From Rachicladosporium sp. CCFEE 5018 (Eukaryota > Ascomycota > Dothideomycetes > Cladosporiales > Cladosporiaceae), in assembly GCA_002077045.2 (NCBI GenBank), contig KZ111148.1, forward strand, positions 126,083 through 190,082: a DNA stretch of 64,000 nucleotides, written 5' to 3'. The notes under the pieces were generated by a model. The model saw only the letters and a list, made by a program, of their open reading frames with translations, did not search any database and was not told the origin of the DNA. Below are positions 52,511 through 64,000 of this stretch, one piece after another (the stretch's first letter is position 1; each line of letters begins with the position of its first letter). Both the position numbers and the translations under genes were made by a program.

Positions 52511-54426
52511 ATGTCTCACTCGTCGCAAGATGTCAAGGACGATCATCCAGATCGAATCACGCCGGAAACCCAGCCTAAGCGCACCTTCGCTGAGCGCGGG
52601 CGGAGTGTGGTGCACACTTTCACAACTAGAGATGGACTGATTGGGAAATACGACTATGCGTTCCTCTTCAAGCCCAACCTCCCCTTCATGAAGAAGGAAC
52701 GACGAGCCGCGCCCTTCTTTGGCCTCAATGAGAAGATGCCTTTATTGCTTGCTCTTCTACTTGGGTTTCAGCACTCACTCAGTATGCTGGCTGGCATCAT
52801 CACGCCGCCCATCATCCTCGCGAGTTCAGCGAATCTTGGACCTGAGCTTCAAAGCTACCTCGTCAGTACATCACTCATCGTCTGCGGCATCCTCAGTTCG
52901 ATCCAGATCACTCGCTTCCACATCATTGGCACGCCATACTATATCGGCACCGGACTCATTTCAGTTGTCGGAACATCATTCGCGACGATTCCGGTAGCTA
53001 CTGGCGCTCTCAGCCAGATGTATGCGACCGGCTTCTGCCCTTCGGATGCGAATGGGGACCCTCTGCCATGTCCCGATGGTTATGGAGCGATTCTGGGTAC
53101 AGCAGCTTGTTGCGCACTGCTCGAAATCCTGATGTCATTCACACCACCGAAGGTTCTCAAAAGAGTCTTCCCACCTCTTGTCACTGGTCCGACTGTGCTC
53201 CTGATCGGCGTGAAGTTGATCGCAACCGGATTTCAGAACTGGGCAGGTGGGTCTGGCAGCTGTCAGACGAGACCCGAGTCCGGCATCTTCGCTCTCTGTC
53301 CAACGATATACGCACCTCATGCTCTGCCATGGGGAAGCGCTGAGTTCATTGGGCTTGGATTCACAGTATTCCTTACGATCATCTTGTGCGAACGCTTCGG
53401 CAGCCCGATCATGAAGAGTACAGCCGTGGTCATGGGTCTGCTCGTCGGCTGCATTGTAGCCGGTGCAACGAACTACTTCGATCGATCTGGCATCGACAGT
53501 GCTCCCGTAGTGAGCTTCATATGGGTTCACACATTCAAGCTGAGCGTATACGGACCGATCGTGTTACCGCTACTCGCGGTCTATATCGTCCTTGCCATGG
53601 AGTGCATCGGCGACGTTACCGCGACCTGCGATGTCTCTCGCCTACAAGTCGATGGTCCGCTCTTCGACTCCCGCATCCAGGGTGGCGTGCTCGCGGATGG
53701 TTTCAATGGCATCATTGCCGCGCTCTGCACCATCTCACCGATGTCTACATTCGCGCAGAACAATGGAGTCATTGCTCTGACGCGCTGCGCGAATCGCAAG
53801 GCAGGCTACGCTTGCTGTTTCTGGCTGCTGATCATGGGCATCTTCGCCAAATTCGCCGCTGCGCTTGTAGCGATTCCCAGTGCAGTGCTGGGCGGCATGA
53901 CGACGTTCCTGTTCGCTGCTGTGGCTGTCAGTGGTATCCGCATCATTTCGACCACGCCTCTGACAAGGCGCAATTGCTTCATTCTTACTGCTTCACTAGC
54001 ACTGGGTTATGGCGCTACATTGGTACCAAATTGGTTCGCGTAAGTCCTCACTGCAATGCTCCTCACTGCCCCCAGCTTCACTGTACTGTGTCGCCTTCAC
54101 TTCGCCTCCTAATCGCATTACCCCCGATCAAAATCTCACTCTATCATTCACTGACACCTCATCACAGCTTCGTCTTCACCTACTCCGGCCCCAATCGCGC
54201 TCTTCTAGGGTTCTTCAACGCTATCGAACTCGTCATGGAAACCGGCTTCGCCGTCACAGCCTTCCTCTCCCTCTTCCTGAACCTCATTCTGCTGGAGGAA
54301 ATCGAGGATGAGGAGACACCTGAGCTGACTGCCAACACTGCCGACGACAAGCAGGATGGCGAGGAGTGGGATCGGATTCAAGGCAAAGGTAAGGGTGCTG
54401 AGGCGGAGATCGAGCCGAAGGCGTGA
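52511..54426 (+). CDS. Uric acid-xanthine permease, NCS2 (UapA/UapC) type
   Basis: A proton symporter importing xanthine and urate at the plasma membrane. Exons 52511-54039 and 54168-54426 are joined in phase over a 128-nt intron (GTAAGT...CACAG), giving 595 residues. The TM1 QH pair is at 87-88, and the NCS2 signature is QNNGVIALTR at 416-425. The substrate residues known from Aspergillus UapA (E356, D360, D388, Q408, N409) appear at the constant offset of +8: E364, D368, D396, Q416, N417. The TM10 segment and MTTFLF filter region are also kept. The acidic C-terminal tail contains LLEEIEDEETPE, which resembles the motif used for UapA endocytosis. Regulation by purine and nitrogen status is likely by analogy. 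Confidence 0.95.
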
Positions 54427-54893
54427 GTTCGAGGAACATCATGATACGGCACGTTGGTCGAGGGCCGGGACTCAATTTATACGCAAGAGTAGCGCAGAAC
54501 ACCGCACTCGCGAGCCATCGGCTTGTACTCGTGCCCGACGATTGGTAAGGGCCCTGCGCTCTGCAGCAGCTGTCTTCTAAGAAATTTTGGACGTTCAATA
54601 CCAAATATGAGATTCCTTTACTTCCCTCATGGGCGCGAGAGTAGCGTTAATCAGGAAGTAGTGTGCTAATACTAAGCTATAACATACATGCCCTCCCATA
54701 CCCACGGAAACATGTTGAATGCTCCTCGTCGATAGGGCCGACCAACAGCTTGAAGCAGTAAAGGAATGATGAACCCCATCATCTCACAGAAGCCAGCAGC
54801 TCCACCCAACACGACCACCTTCTTCAGCCTGCATCTCAATTGGGTACATGGTCATGCAGTCCTATCCAACAGCAAATCGAACGACAGCCACGC
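54427..54893. other. Convergent intergenic region
   Basis: About 465 bp between the permease and the broken secreted-protein gene. Nothing recognised. Confidence 0.4.
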
Positions 54894-55930
54894 TCAAGAA
54901 GAGCAGAGGACCCTATACTCCCCAACAGCAGTCTTACCATCGCTCTGCGGCACGTAGATATCCACAGGTGCCGGACCATTGGGCGAGAATCCACCATGGT
55001 ATCGCGTAAAAGCGAGGATACCAATACAACGTGCCAGTCTGATCCTCCTTGCAGTGATTGACGATATTCTGTTCCGTTGTGGTAGTGAAGGTCTGCTCCC
55101 AGGTCGTAGAGATCGACGCACTAACGAAGAAGATCTTGAAGAAGTCGGCGTTGACGCTGGCTGAAGCCTCCCCCTTCTTGCTTTGCGTTTGAGAGTTCGT
55201 GAGCGTCCACTGGGATCCATCGGGTTGGGCGTTAGCACTTGTTGGCGGTACTTCGATGGTGCTGAATTCTCGACAGTAAAAGCCGTCGACCATGTAGACC
55301 CGCCACGAGAGTGGATGATTGGAGTGGTGTTATTGGTCGCGGACCTCGCGGCCTCTTCACGCCGGAGCATTTCGCTCGACGACTTTCCGGAGCTGTAAAT
55401 GGACAGGCCCATAGAGCCGTCATTGTTGATTGCATTCCCTCCGGCATCACCGGGCGTACAGTCGGATATGATGCTGTCGCTGGCCGTGACGACTAGATAA
55501 TCTGGAATGCCCTTGTTGAGCGAAAAGTTGGACAGTGCCACCTGCGACAGATCAGACAATGCCCATGCACACGAAGCCTGGGACTCTTACGACACAGTTG
55601 CCGAAGGTGTAAGTAACGGCATTAGTAGTAGGGTCCGTTGCTGCAATCGTGCCTTCAGCCGCAGTCAAGATGTACAGTCTGATTGAATGCAGTACAGATC
55701 GGCCACACGTAATTGGAATTCTTCTTGGTGATCTTGTTCACGTGACTATAGACCTTTTTGCCTGCGAGGACTGTTAGTACATGTCAGACATTGAGGGCAA
55801 GACCCGTACAATCGCCCCAGTCTGGGTTGCGCGCCGCGTCGCATGTCATCTGGTAGCTGATGCTACGCTTGTCCAAGTGCTGGGGTATCGCAGAGGTGAG
55901 CGCTGTGATGGGACCAAAAGCGAGAAGCAT
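54894..55930 (-). pseudogene. Broken secreted Cys-containing protein gene (three apparent frameshifts)
   Basis: The minus-strand reading begins with a short signal-peptide-like start (MLLAFGPITALTSA) and a LDKR Kex2-type site. Two introns are visible (one ending CCTCGCAG, one GTAAGA...CGCAG). Their exon fragments encode recognisable pieces: SISYQMTCDAARNPDWGDC, AEGTIAATDPTTNAVTYTFG, VALSNFSLNKGIPDYLVV, and later VDGFYCREFSTIEVPPTSAN. The frame moves at about 55672-55676, 55305-55312 and 55001-55007, each by one base, with no splice sites to explain it. Cys spacing and the N-terminus resemble fungal secreted proteins of unknown function. It is either a decayed gene or a locus with sequence errors. 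I do not recognise a specific family. Confidence 0.6.
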
Positions 55931-57431
55931 CGCTGTCCTGATCGATCGAGTGATCTGGATATAGCAAGGAGGTAGAAGAACGCGCTAAAGTGGATGCCTT
56001 CGATTGGGGACGTCTAGTTGTGCTGAGCTGACAAGCGTTCAAAATGTTGGTGGCCGGACTGGAGAAGCAGACGTTGATGCATCTCTTTATATGGCAGAGA
56101 TGCCTGCCACCAGCTCTGCTGTCAGCCGTCACGTATACTGCCTACAGGCTCGTCGACGTCGCACCAGGGCACTGACATACTCTCGGGATCAACGAATCTG
56201 CCCTCGTGAGCTCCGATGGATGGATGTGTATCACCAGCCTGTCACAGTCTGTCAAAGAAGACCTGGGGACACTCATCGGGCCTGCGATGGGAGAGAAGCT
56301 CTTGCGATAGTTCGAGGTCATAACTTCGCCCATGGCCGCATGAGGATTTGCTTCGAAATGTCGTATGACTGACCTTATCACGCACGGTCGAGTGTGCAGG
56401 GACTCCTACTTTGGAGCATCAAAGAACGAAAGCTTTGCATGCCGGCCAAAGACAAAGCAGGCGGTCCATGTCCGTGCTAGCAAGCTTCAGTGTGAGCCAG
56501 AATGTTCGAAGGCTGCCTTCCCACAGCCCCGACGTGAGCGCAAGTCGAGCCGTCGGTATACAGCTTATCCACAGTCGTATCACTCCTTCGATGTCGATGT
56601 GGAGAAAAGCCGGTGTCATGTGACCATACCAGACCATCTGGGCTACTTCAAGGCTTGATGGAGTTGTACCTCCGCTCTTCTGCAGGTCCAAATGTGTGGG
56701 CCGTTGGGCAAGCCTCAGGTCAAGAAGACGACGATCCGACGTGGAATTCCAATGCGATACACGAAGGACACTATGATCTTACCTACTTCGACGCTGTCTC
56801 ACAAGTCCCCTGGCCTTCCTCATGCTCGCCTCCACGGCATCGAAAGCGGAACTCACAGCCACGGCCATGCCAGAAAGCTTGATCCAGCGTAAACAGTCCG
56901 TAGCCAAGTACTGGCTTCAGCACTGCATAAAGTCGGCTCTCATGAGCTAAACCACTGCCGCCCTGTGAGCCAGGATCTCCAGACACCCGAGAGAGAGCTA
57001 TAGCATAGGTATTGTGGTAGTATACGCAGTGCCATTCTCTATACTAAGTACAGTCGCACTCTCGCGAGACACTCATCCGATATCAATAAACATCTCCTCC
57101 CAAACTCCCAGCCCTCATCTCAGAACCAGATCAGCTGGACAGATCAGTGCAGGGCCCAGGGCGGCGCAGGCTCCACGTCACTGACCTACTCGCCCGAGTC
57201 GGCTCTTGTGTGTCCCGTGTCTATACTCTATATTTCGTTTTCATTGACCCAGCAAAGCCAGTCTGTGTCTTGCAAACGCGCCAAAGGCTTGCGATCCGGC
57301 GCAGTAGCAAGAAAATGAATAGTCTTCAGCCGGCCGCTTACACCAGATCACCAGTAAGCCGGATCATCACCAGCATCCGCTCCTATCATATACTGCATCG
57401 TCAGTCCACGCCACGCCAATCCAGCACACCA
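55931..57431. other. Intergenic, 3' flank of the regulator gene
   Basis: About 1.5 kb upstream of the broken secreted gene and downstream of the zinc-finger regulator. ORFs at 56004-56372, 56365-56892 and 57147-57491 (plus) lack recognisable motifs; the last is antisense to the regulator's 3' end. Confidence 0.4.
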
Positions 57432-60400
57432 CTACACGCCACACAACCCTTCAACACCCCCATAAGCTCCCCCATCCCAAGCCCGAAATAGCAACTTCAT
57501 ATCAAGCGTCAACTCATCCCTCCCATAATCATCGCTAATATCGCCCACACTCCCAATCTCGCGTCCATACTGCGCCGGATCCCCAGCAACAAACTGCTTA
57601 ATGCGCTTCAGCAACCCCATCACTTGGCTGAAGCGCACATTGGGAGGTGCAGCCCAGTCATTGGGTCGATTGGACTGGATGAAGGACCGGCCAAGGAAGA
57701 AGAAGTGTACGCCGTCTCTGCTGAAACCGAAGCGGCGGAGGGAAGACGGGTTGGTAGGTGCGGGGGTGTATTGAAGCGAAGTGTCGGTGTCCCACATACG
57801 TTTCCATTTGTCGAGGGCGTAGTTGAGGCGTTTCTTCTCCTGCTGGGCGTGTGCGGTTTGGATGTTCGGCCCAAAGCCATCAGTCGGGGTTACATGGCCG
57901 TTACTGCTGTTGCCGTTATTACCGTGTTGATCCAGCCAGTCGTTTTGCGATAAAGGTGTGGCTGGTCCAGAGCCGCCGAAGCTCGCGCCGAAGCCTTGGA
58001 ATTGACCGTCGGGTTGGAAGAGGACTTTTTGACAGGCTATGATGCGGACTATGAGGGCATGAATGAGGATGAACTTGGAGTAGACGTTTGTTGTGTTATG
58101 GGGAACATTGACATTGAGCTCGATAAGGCGGCGAACAGACTCGCGCATACCTGCTTGGCGCATCTGGCGGGTTCCGGTAGTGTTCTTTGCTTGCGCATCG
58201 CGGCCATGGAGGCCAAGTGCTGCAGCGCACTCGTTCTGATCTTTCGCGTCCCAGGCAGCGTCATCAGCGGGTAGCGGTAGACGGATCTCCAGCGGATCCA
58301 GTTGAGGTGAGTTGTTGAAGTACATTGCCACCGCGGCGTCAGTCAAGAAAAGATGGTACACCGCGCGATTGCGCTTCTCTTGTTCCAGCCAGCTATGCCA
58401 GTTCCAAGCGTTCGCCTCATCTTGCGTAGGGTTCTTACCCGAAGTGTGATGAAGTACGCTGTGGGCGTAGTGACCAGGTGGGGCAGTTTGCAACAAACCC
58501 ATCGCACGGGCAACGCGGATCGTGTTCGGGTGATCGTTGATAGCGATGTCCCTCAGCTCCGGCGTACCATGCCATGTGTATATCGTATTCAGCATAAGCA
58601 AAGCCTGCAGCTCATCGACTTCCCAGCTTTGATTGCCAAGTCCTTGCGTCTGGTTGATGCTGACCCTTTGATACACTGCAGAGTTGCTCAATATTGTGGC
58701 TCGTACAAAAGTCATCATTCGTCGCGACTGTATGACAGTCATCTTGGGGCTGTAGATCGCGCCGATACAGATGATGGCCAGCACCAGGGAGTTGCCAGCA
58801 TCCGTAAGCTTGAACGTCGGCATATGCAGTATCGGCCAGTGTCCGTGGAAGGAAGTGTAATGTTCAGCAAAGTGCTTTACGTTCTCCACTGTCAGACAGG
58901 CCTTGACAAGGTCCGCAGCCTCCGGATCGTTCACAGCAGGGTGCCCACCATCCGGGAAGCAAAATTGAAACAGCTGATCGACCTTGCCCTGCAAAGGATC
59001 GTCCAGGCTCCAATTCGGAAAGCCAGGTATCCCGTTCTCCTGCTCTGCCTCCTCGCCCCCATAGCTGCCAGGGTGCGAGTAGAGACTACCTAAAAAAGAA
59101 TCGCTCCCAGTCTCGTTGAATGGCTTCGAATCATCCTCGCTCTTGATATTCATGCCCTGAGAGCCCGCGTTCGCAGGAAGGTTTCCGCCGATGAAACCGT
59201 CCTGGCCACCCTGGGTGAACATGCGGCTCCAGTCCATGGAGTGGCCGCCGTTCGTCATCTGCTGCTGCTGAACAGGACTATTGGTGTGGCTGTTGTTGAA
59301 CCGCGAGCTCTGCTGGCCTAAAAAAGACATCTGCTGGGGTTGTTGATGGTTGTTGTACATGTTGTTGCCGTTCATGTGTTGTGGGCTATTCATATGCTGT
59401 GGACTGTAGGGATTGGCGTATCCAGGCTGCATGCCACCGCCGTTTGTGCTGTTATGCACGGCGTATGTGTGAAGATTCGGCTGATACGCCTGGGACGTGC
59501 TCATCTGCTCTGCGCCGGAAGCTGCTGCACCGAGTATTCCCAGGCCGGCTATGCTCCCTCGATGACTATTAATCGCACTAGGGTTGATCAAACTGTTGGC
59601 GCGAGACGATCGGACTGAGCCATCTCCGTTGACCGTAGGACTACTGGTTGCGTTACTCATTCCAGGATACGGGTTTGGCCCAGCGACTTCGCTGAGACCA
59701 GCAAGTCCAATTGGTCCGTCCTGCTGGCTCATTGAAAGACGATTACTGGAGTTGTTCTTTCGTTGATGCGCAAGGTGATTGGCTCCAGTTGGGTTCCCTC
59801 GGCGGATCGAGCACTTCTGAAAGTGACGCTTCAAGATGTCACTCCGCGAGAATGTATCCTTGCAGAGATGGCATGAGTATGGCCGATCGCCGGTATCTGC
59901 AGTGTGTCAGTCAGATGTCTTACCTCTCTGAACAAAAAGCTACTCACGTCTCAACATATGCCGCTTCAAGTGCTTCGCGTGCAGGTACGTCTTGTTACAA
60001 TGTGGACACGGGAACTTTCCATCGGCATCCTTCTGGGGTATCATGTTTTTGCTCGCCGTACCAGTACTACTGGCAGGCACGTTCGGTCGCCCAGGCGCAC
60101 TTGGCAGTATCCCGCGCCGACCTTGAGATCCGACCACATGCGTAGGCGCTTCCTCACCCTGCGTGAACGACGTCTGCTGTTGACCTAGTTGTGATGAAGG
60201 CAGACCAGACATGTTATGCGCCGAGCTGCTCATCCCGCCTGGAGGCATTGGACGGATTGTTGTATGAGGCGCGCCGGCAACGTTTGGTGGAAGTGAAGTT
60301 GCGGTTGATGAAGGGAAGGCGGCCGAGGAAGTCATGGCCCAGGAAGGGTAGGCAGGCGGGCCCATGGCATTGGCGGGTGATATATGTGTGTAGGCATTGG

Positions 60401-60725
60401 ACGCGCCGCCAGCCATCGAGGCGGAAGTGGGTGTGTGCGGTGTTGTCGGCGTGTGGCTCTGGCTGCCTGGGTGCGACGCGTAGGACATGGATCCGAATTG
60501 CGCATAGCCTCCATTCTGTCCAGCGGGTTGTTGAAGTGGTGGGAGTGTGGTGTGGTTGTTCGAGTCCTGGTGCTGACCAGGGCCGGGCAGGTTGCCATAC
60601 GAGTTGTGCTGTTGCTGCTGGTGGTGTTGCTGCTGCTGCTGTCCAGGTTGCTGATGCTGCTGCTGCTGTTGCTGGTGGTGAGGCGGATATGGCATGTAGC
60701 TCTGAGGCTGAAAGTGGTTGTCCAT
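57432..60725 (-). CDS. C2H2 zinc-finger and fungal_trans domain transcription factor
   Basis: Exons 60725-59948 and 59896-57432 are separated by a 51-nt intron (GTGAGT...CTGCAG); in-phase joining gives 1080 residues. The N-terminus has long Gln/His runs (CAG/CTG-type repeats at about 60601-60690). Two zinc fingers follow. The first is FPCPHCNKTYLHAKHLKRHM. The second is split by the intron just before it: YSCHLCKDTFSRSDILKRHF with a C2HC ending. A Gly/Asn/Ser-rich linker precedes the fungal-specific domain, which begins VKACLTVENVKHFAEHYTSF. It contains NTIYTWHGTPELRDIAINDH and WLEQEKRNRAVYHLFLTDAA, then LDPLEIRLPLPADDAAWDAK. Targets are unknown. A second partial copy lies at 62486-64000. Confidence 0.9.
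60601..60690. repeat. CTG/CAG-type microsatellite in coding sequence
   Basis: Imperfect GCTGTTGCTG repeats that encode the polyglutamine/histidine tract of the regulator on the minus strand. Interrupted units limit slippage. Confidence 0.8.
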
Positions 60726-62385
60726 GGTTATGGGGAGGGGCGCCAACTCCACAATCAAGTGGAGAGGACGAGGGGAACTGGAGGCTGTGGCGACCAGTAA
60801 CCGCGCATCAGACCCCACGGTCGGGTAAGGAAGACGTCAGCCCGTGGCGCGCCGCTGTACAAGAAGATGTATAAGCGCGTAGAATGGGGATGTTGTTAGA
60901 ATAGAGTACTGGGACCCGCTGATAGCGAATACTCGCGCAAGACGCCTGTGCAGCAGTGATGAGATGAGCAGCGGCTTCAGTGCCGGATGGCGGGTATTCC
61001 TCGGCGAGGGCAGGAAAGAAAAATCGGTTGACCGGGCGAAAACTTTGTGCTCTGCTGGTGTGGCCACTGCGTGCAGGGAGTGGTTTGGTAAGCAGGTCTG
61101 TCGCGTGTCGAGGTAGTATACTGTATCAGCTAGCAATACTGTCGCGAGTCGTGCGTGTAGTGGGCTACCCTCGAAGCAACGCAATGATGCTCTGCCCTAC
61201 GGTATCGGATGTCGAGGAGATCTACCCACTAGAGAGAGTGTGGGCCGCGGGAGGTGGAGCAGGACTCAGGAACTCCCACGAAGCGAAGAATTGATGCACG
61301 TAATCACAGAATAGCGGGTCCCGGTCAGCCTCAGTGGGAAGAGAAGAAGCAAAACTGTGCGCACGACGAGTCTCGAGGGCGATGGCGACTCATCATCATC
61401 ACAACATTGGACTGACAAGACAAGTATTTGGACGCGAGAGCCGGACATCAAGCCGTTGAAATCAACGGACTCGCCTGCTGGGGCTGCGTCATGTCCTCTC
61501 GGATCGCGCCTTATTGCCGCATGGCATGGCATTAGGCTTTTGAAGGGATTGTGGTATCGTCAGCAATCCTGTGGTTGACTATACGTGATTATACTGCAAT
61601 TTCTGCTTATCATAGTGAAGACAACCGAAACGACCACAATATCTCATCATCAGTGATTGAGCATCGCCGTCACCCTTGCGCGATGCTCCCGTCGATCTGG
61701 CTGTCGGCAGCGAGAGCCAATTGGCGGAGTCGGAGCTGACGCCGTGAACATGGTGAACTATGCGCGCGTTTGCACGATCGAACAGTATCGATCGGATCTG
61801 GTACGAGAGAAATGGGCGTTCGCAGACGGCTCACCAAGCTGCACGCGATCGAAAACCGGCAACCCGAACACAAGTCATTGTATTCAGCATCGTTCATCGC
61901 GACTTGCCTCGAGGTTCTTTCACCCGAAGACCGACCACGGCGAAGACTCGGAAACAATACCCTAATGCTACAGTACCATCACGCATGGCGCCACGATGTC
62001 TCACGCCCCAGCCACTATCCATGAACAATGATCACTCGTACAAACCTGGCAGTCAGGAGCAAGATATAGCGAGTGTCTGGAGCGACCAACATTCGTTCTG
62101 CTAATCGCATCAAAGTGCGATACGATCAGACGGCATCTCAATCAACAGCTACACTCGAGACCGATAGGTGAAACATCTTACGACAGAACGTGACACTTCA
62201 GACTAGGTTGAACAACTGTTCACCTCGCTATCGAACTTCCGCAGGCGGTGCTCGAGCAAGTGTAGAAACTAGCCGTTGGCGTCTTGCAGAAAGGCTCCTA
62301 CGGCCCAAGGTAACAAATCCTCAAGCTCATCTATCGCCAGGTCCTCCTTGCATTCCCATCTCTCATATCTTCTGCCCCCAAGCCA
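60726..62385. other. Promoter and intergenic region before the gap
   Basis: About 1.66 kb upstream of the regulator gene. ORFs of 60-115 codons on both strands have no recognisable motif. The sequence ends at the run of Ns. Confidence 0.45.
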
Positions 62386-62485
62386 NNNNNNNNNNNNNNN
62401 NNNNNNNNNNNNNNNNNNNNNNNNNNNNNNNNNNNNNNNNNNNNNNNNNNNNNNNNNNNNNNNNNNNNNNNNNNNNNNNNNNNNN
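62386..62485. other. Assembly gap of exactly 100 N
   Basis: A run of 100 N, the usual placeholder for a gap of unknown length between joined contigs. Features on either side should not be assumed contiguous or in the stated order. Confidence 0.98.
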
Positions 62486-64000
62486 CAACCCTTCAACACC
62501 CCCATAAGCTCCCCCATCCCAAGCCCGAAATAGCAACTTCATATCAAGCGTCAACTCATCCCTCCCATAATCATCGCTAATATCGCCCACACTCCCAATC
62601 TCGCGTCCATACTGCGCCGGATCCCCAGCAACAAACTGCTTAATGCGCTTCAGCAACCCCATCACTTGGCTGAAGCGTACGTTGGGAGGTGCAGCCCAGT
62701 CATTGGGTCGATTGGACTGGATGAAGGACCGGCCAAGGAAGAAGAAGTGTACGCCGTCTCTGCTGAAACCGAAGCGGCGGAGGGAAGACGGGTTGGTAGG
62801 TGCGGGGGTGTATTGAAGCGAAGTGTCGGTGTCCCACATACGTTTCCATTTGTCGAGGGCGTAGTTAAGGCGTTTCTTCTCCTGCTGGGCGTGTGCGGTT
62901 TGGATGTTCGGCCCAAAGCCATCAGTCGGGGTTACATGGCCGTTACTGCTGTTGCCGTTATTACCGTGTTGATCCAGCCAGTCGTTTTGCGATAAAGGTG
63001 TGGCTGGTCCAGAGCCGCCGAAGCTCGCGCCGAAGCCTTGGAATTGACCGTCGGGTTGGAAGAGGACTTTTTGACAGGCTATGATGCGGACTATGAGGGC
63101 ATGAATGAGGATGAACTTGGAGTAGACGTTTGTTGTGTTATGGGGAACATTGACATTGAGCTCGATAAGGCGGCGAACAGACTCGCGCATACCTGCTTGG
63201 CGCATCTGGCGGGTTCCGGTAGTGTTCTTTGCTTGCGCATCGCGGCCATGGAGGCCAAGTGCTGCAGCGCACTCGTTCTGATCTTTCGCGTCCCAGGCAG
63301 CGTCATCAGCGGGTAGCGGTAGACGGATCTCCAGCGGATCCAGTTGAGGTGAGTTGTTGAAGTACATTGCCACCGCGGCGTCAGTCAAGAAAAGATGGTA
63401 CACCGCGCGATTGCGCTTCTCTTGTTCCAGCCAGCTATGCCAGTTCCAAGCGTTCGCCTCATCTTGCGTAGGGTTCTTACCCGAAGTGTGATGAAGTACG
63501 CTGTGGGCGTAGTGACCAGGTGGGGCAGTTTGCAACAAACCCATCGCACGGGCAACGCGGATCGTGTTCGGGTGATCGTTGATAGCGATGTCCCTCAGCT
63601 CCGGCGTACCATGCCATGTGTATATCGTATTCAGCATAAGCAAAGCCTGCAGCTCATCGACTTCCCAGCTTTGATTGCCAAGTCCTTGCGTCTGGTTGAT
63701 GCTGACCCTTTGATACACTGCAGAGTTGCTCAATATTGTGGCTCGTACAAAAGTCATCATTCGTCGCGACTGTATGACAGTCATCTTGGGGCTGTAGATC
63801 GCGCCGATACAGATGATGGCCAGCACCAGGGAGTTGCCAGCATCCGTAAGCTTGAACGTCGGCATATGCAGTATCGGCCAGTGTCCGTGGAAGGAAGTGT
63901 AATGTTCAGCAAAGTGCTTTACGTTCTCCACTGTCAGACAGGCCTTGACAAGGTCCGCAGCCTCCGGATCGTTCACAGCAGGGTGCCCACCATCCGGGAA
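62486..64000 (-). CDS. Second, partial copy of the fungal_trans regulator gene
   Basis: Bases 62486-64000 match 57444-58958 at a constant offset of 5042. I see only three differences: T62678 for C57636, G62681 for A57639, A62867 for G57825. All three are silent in the minus-strand reading frame. The copy is cut by the gap 12 bp before the stop codon of the first copy, and its 5' part lies beyond the window edge. It shows the same fungal_trans block as the first copy. It may be a real duplicate, the other allele, or an assembly repeat. Confidence 0.85.

Noticed and set aside
1..64000. Mobile elements, CRISPR arrays or a biosynthetic gene cluster
   Set aside because: No transposase, reverse transcriptase, terminal repeats, spacer arrays, or polyketide, peptide or terpene synthase genes are visible. 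Gene functions are dispersed housekeeping roles.

Overview
The window looks like part of a filamentous ascomycete nuclear genome, probably a Dothideomycete; the class is an inference from protein style. GC content is a little over 50 %. Genes are single units on both strands. Most introns are 49-62 nt with GT...AG ends and CTAAC/CTGAC-like branch sites. The products are typical of filamentous fungi: chitin synthase, BEM1 scaffold, UapA-type permease, RTA1 protein, and a C2H2/fungal_trans regulator. There are no operons, phage or CRISPR arrays, and I recognised no tRNA or rRNA. The 100-N run at 62386-62485 marks a scaffold join.

Layout. 1-6.6 kb: a chitin synthase running off the left edge with an apparent one-base frameshift, then a kinase-like protein with degenerate catalytic motifs. 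6.6-9.7 kb: gene-poor, ending in a degenerate 118-bp tandem array. 9.7-19 kb: BEM1, a SAC3/GANP (Thp3-like) protein, VPS36 and an L-fuconate-dehydratase-like enolase. 19-25 kb: a membrane-anchored double-psi beta-barrel protein and three unknown proteins. 26-32 kb: thymidylate synthase and MSP1 sharing a 262-bp divergent promoter, a small ORF and RRP8. 33-44.5 kb: an unknown nuclear-type protein interrupted by an in-frame TAG, a BTB protein, an RTA1 protein, a Cdc4-type myosin light chain, a methyltransferase, a CoA-binding protein and two unknowns. 44.5-52.5 kb: mostly non-coding, with an unknown Ser-rich gene and a three-exon dsRBD-like gene. 52.5-56 kb: a purine permease and a broken secreted-protein gene. 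57-64 kb: a C2H2/fungal_trans regulator, the assembly gap, and a second near-identical partial copy of that regulator.

Functional themes are polarity, wall and cytokinesis (chitin synthase, BEM1, Cdc4 light chain), membrane quality control and sorting (VPS36, MSP1), nucleotide supply (thymidylate synthase, UapA-like permease) and RNA metabolism (RRP8, Thp3-like, dsRBD-like). They are dispersed housekeeping functions, and I see no biosynthetic cluster or defence island. The most informative oddities are the intragenic breaks (chitin synthase, secreted protein, two in-frame stops) and the duplicated regulator beside the gap. All could reflect a duplicated or heterozygous genome, or an imperfect assembly. 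Several genes needed splice reconstruction; where I could read the junctions, coordinates and phases are given.
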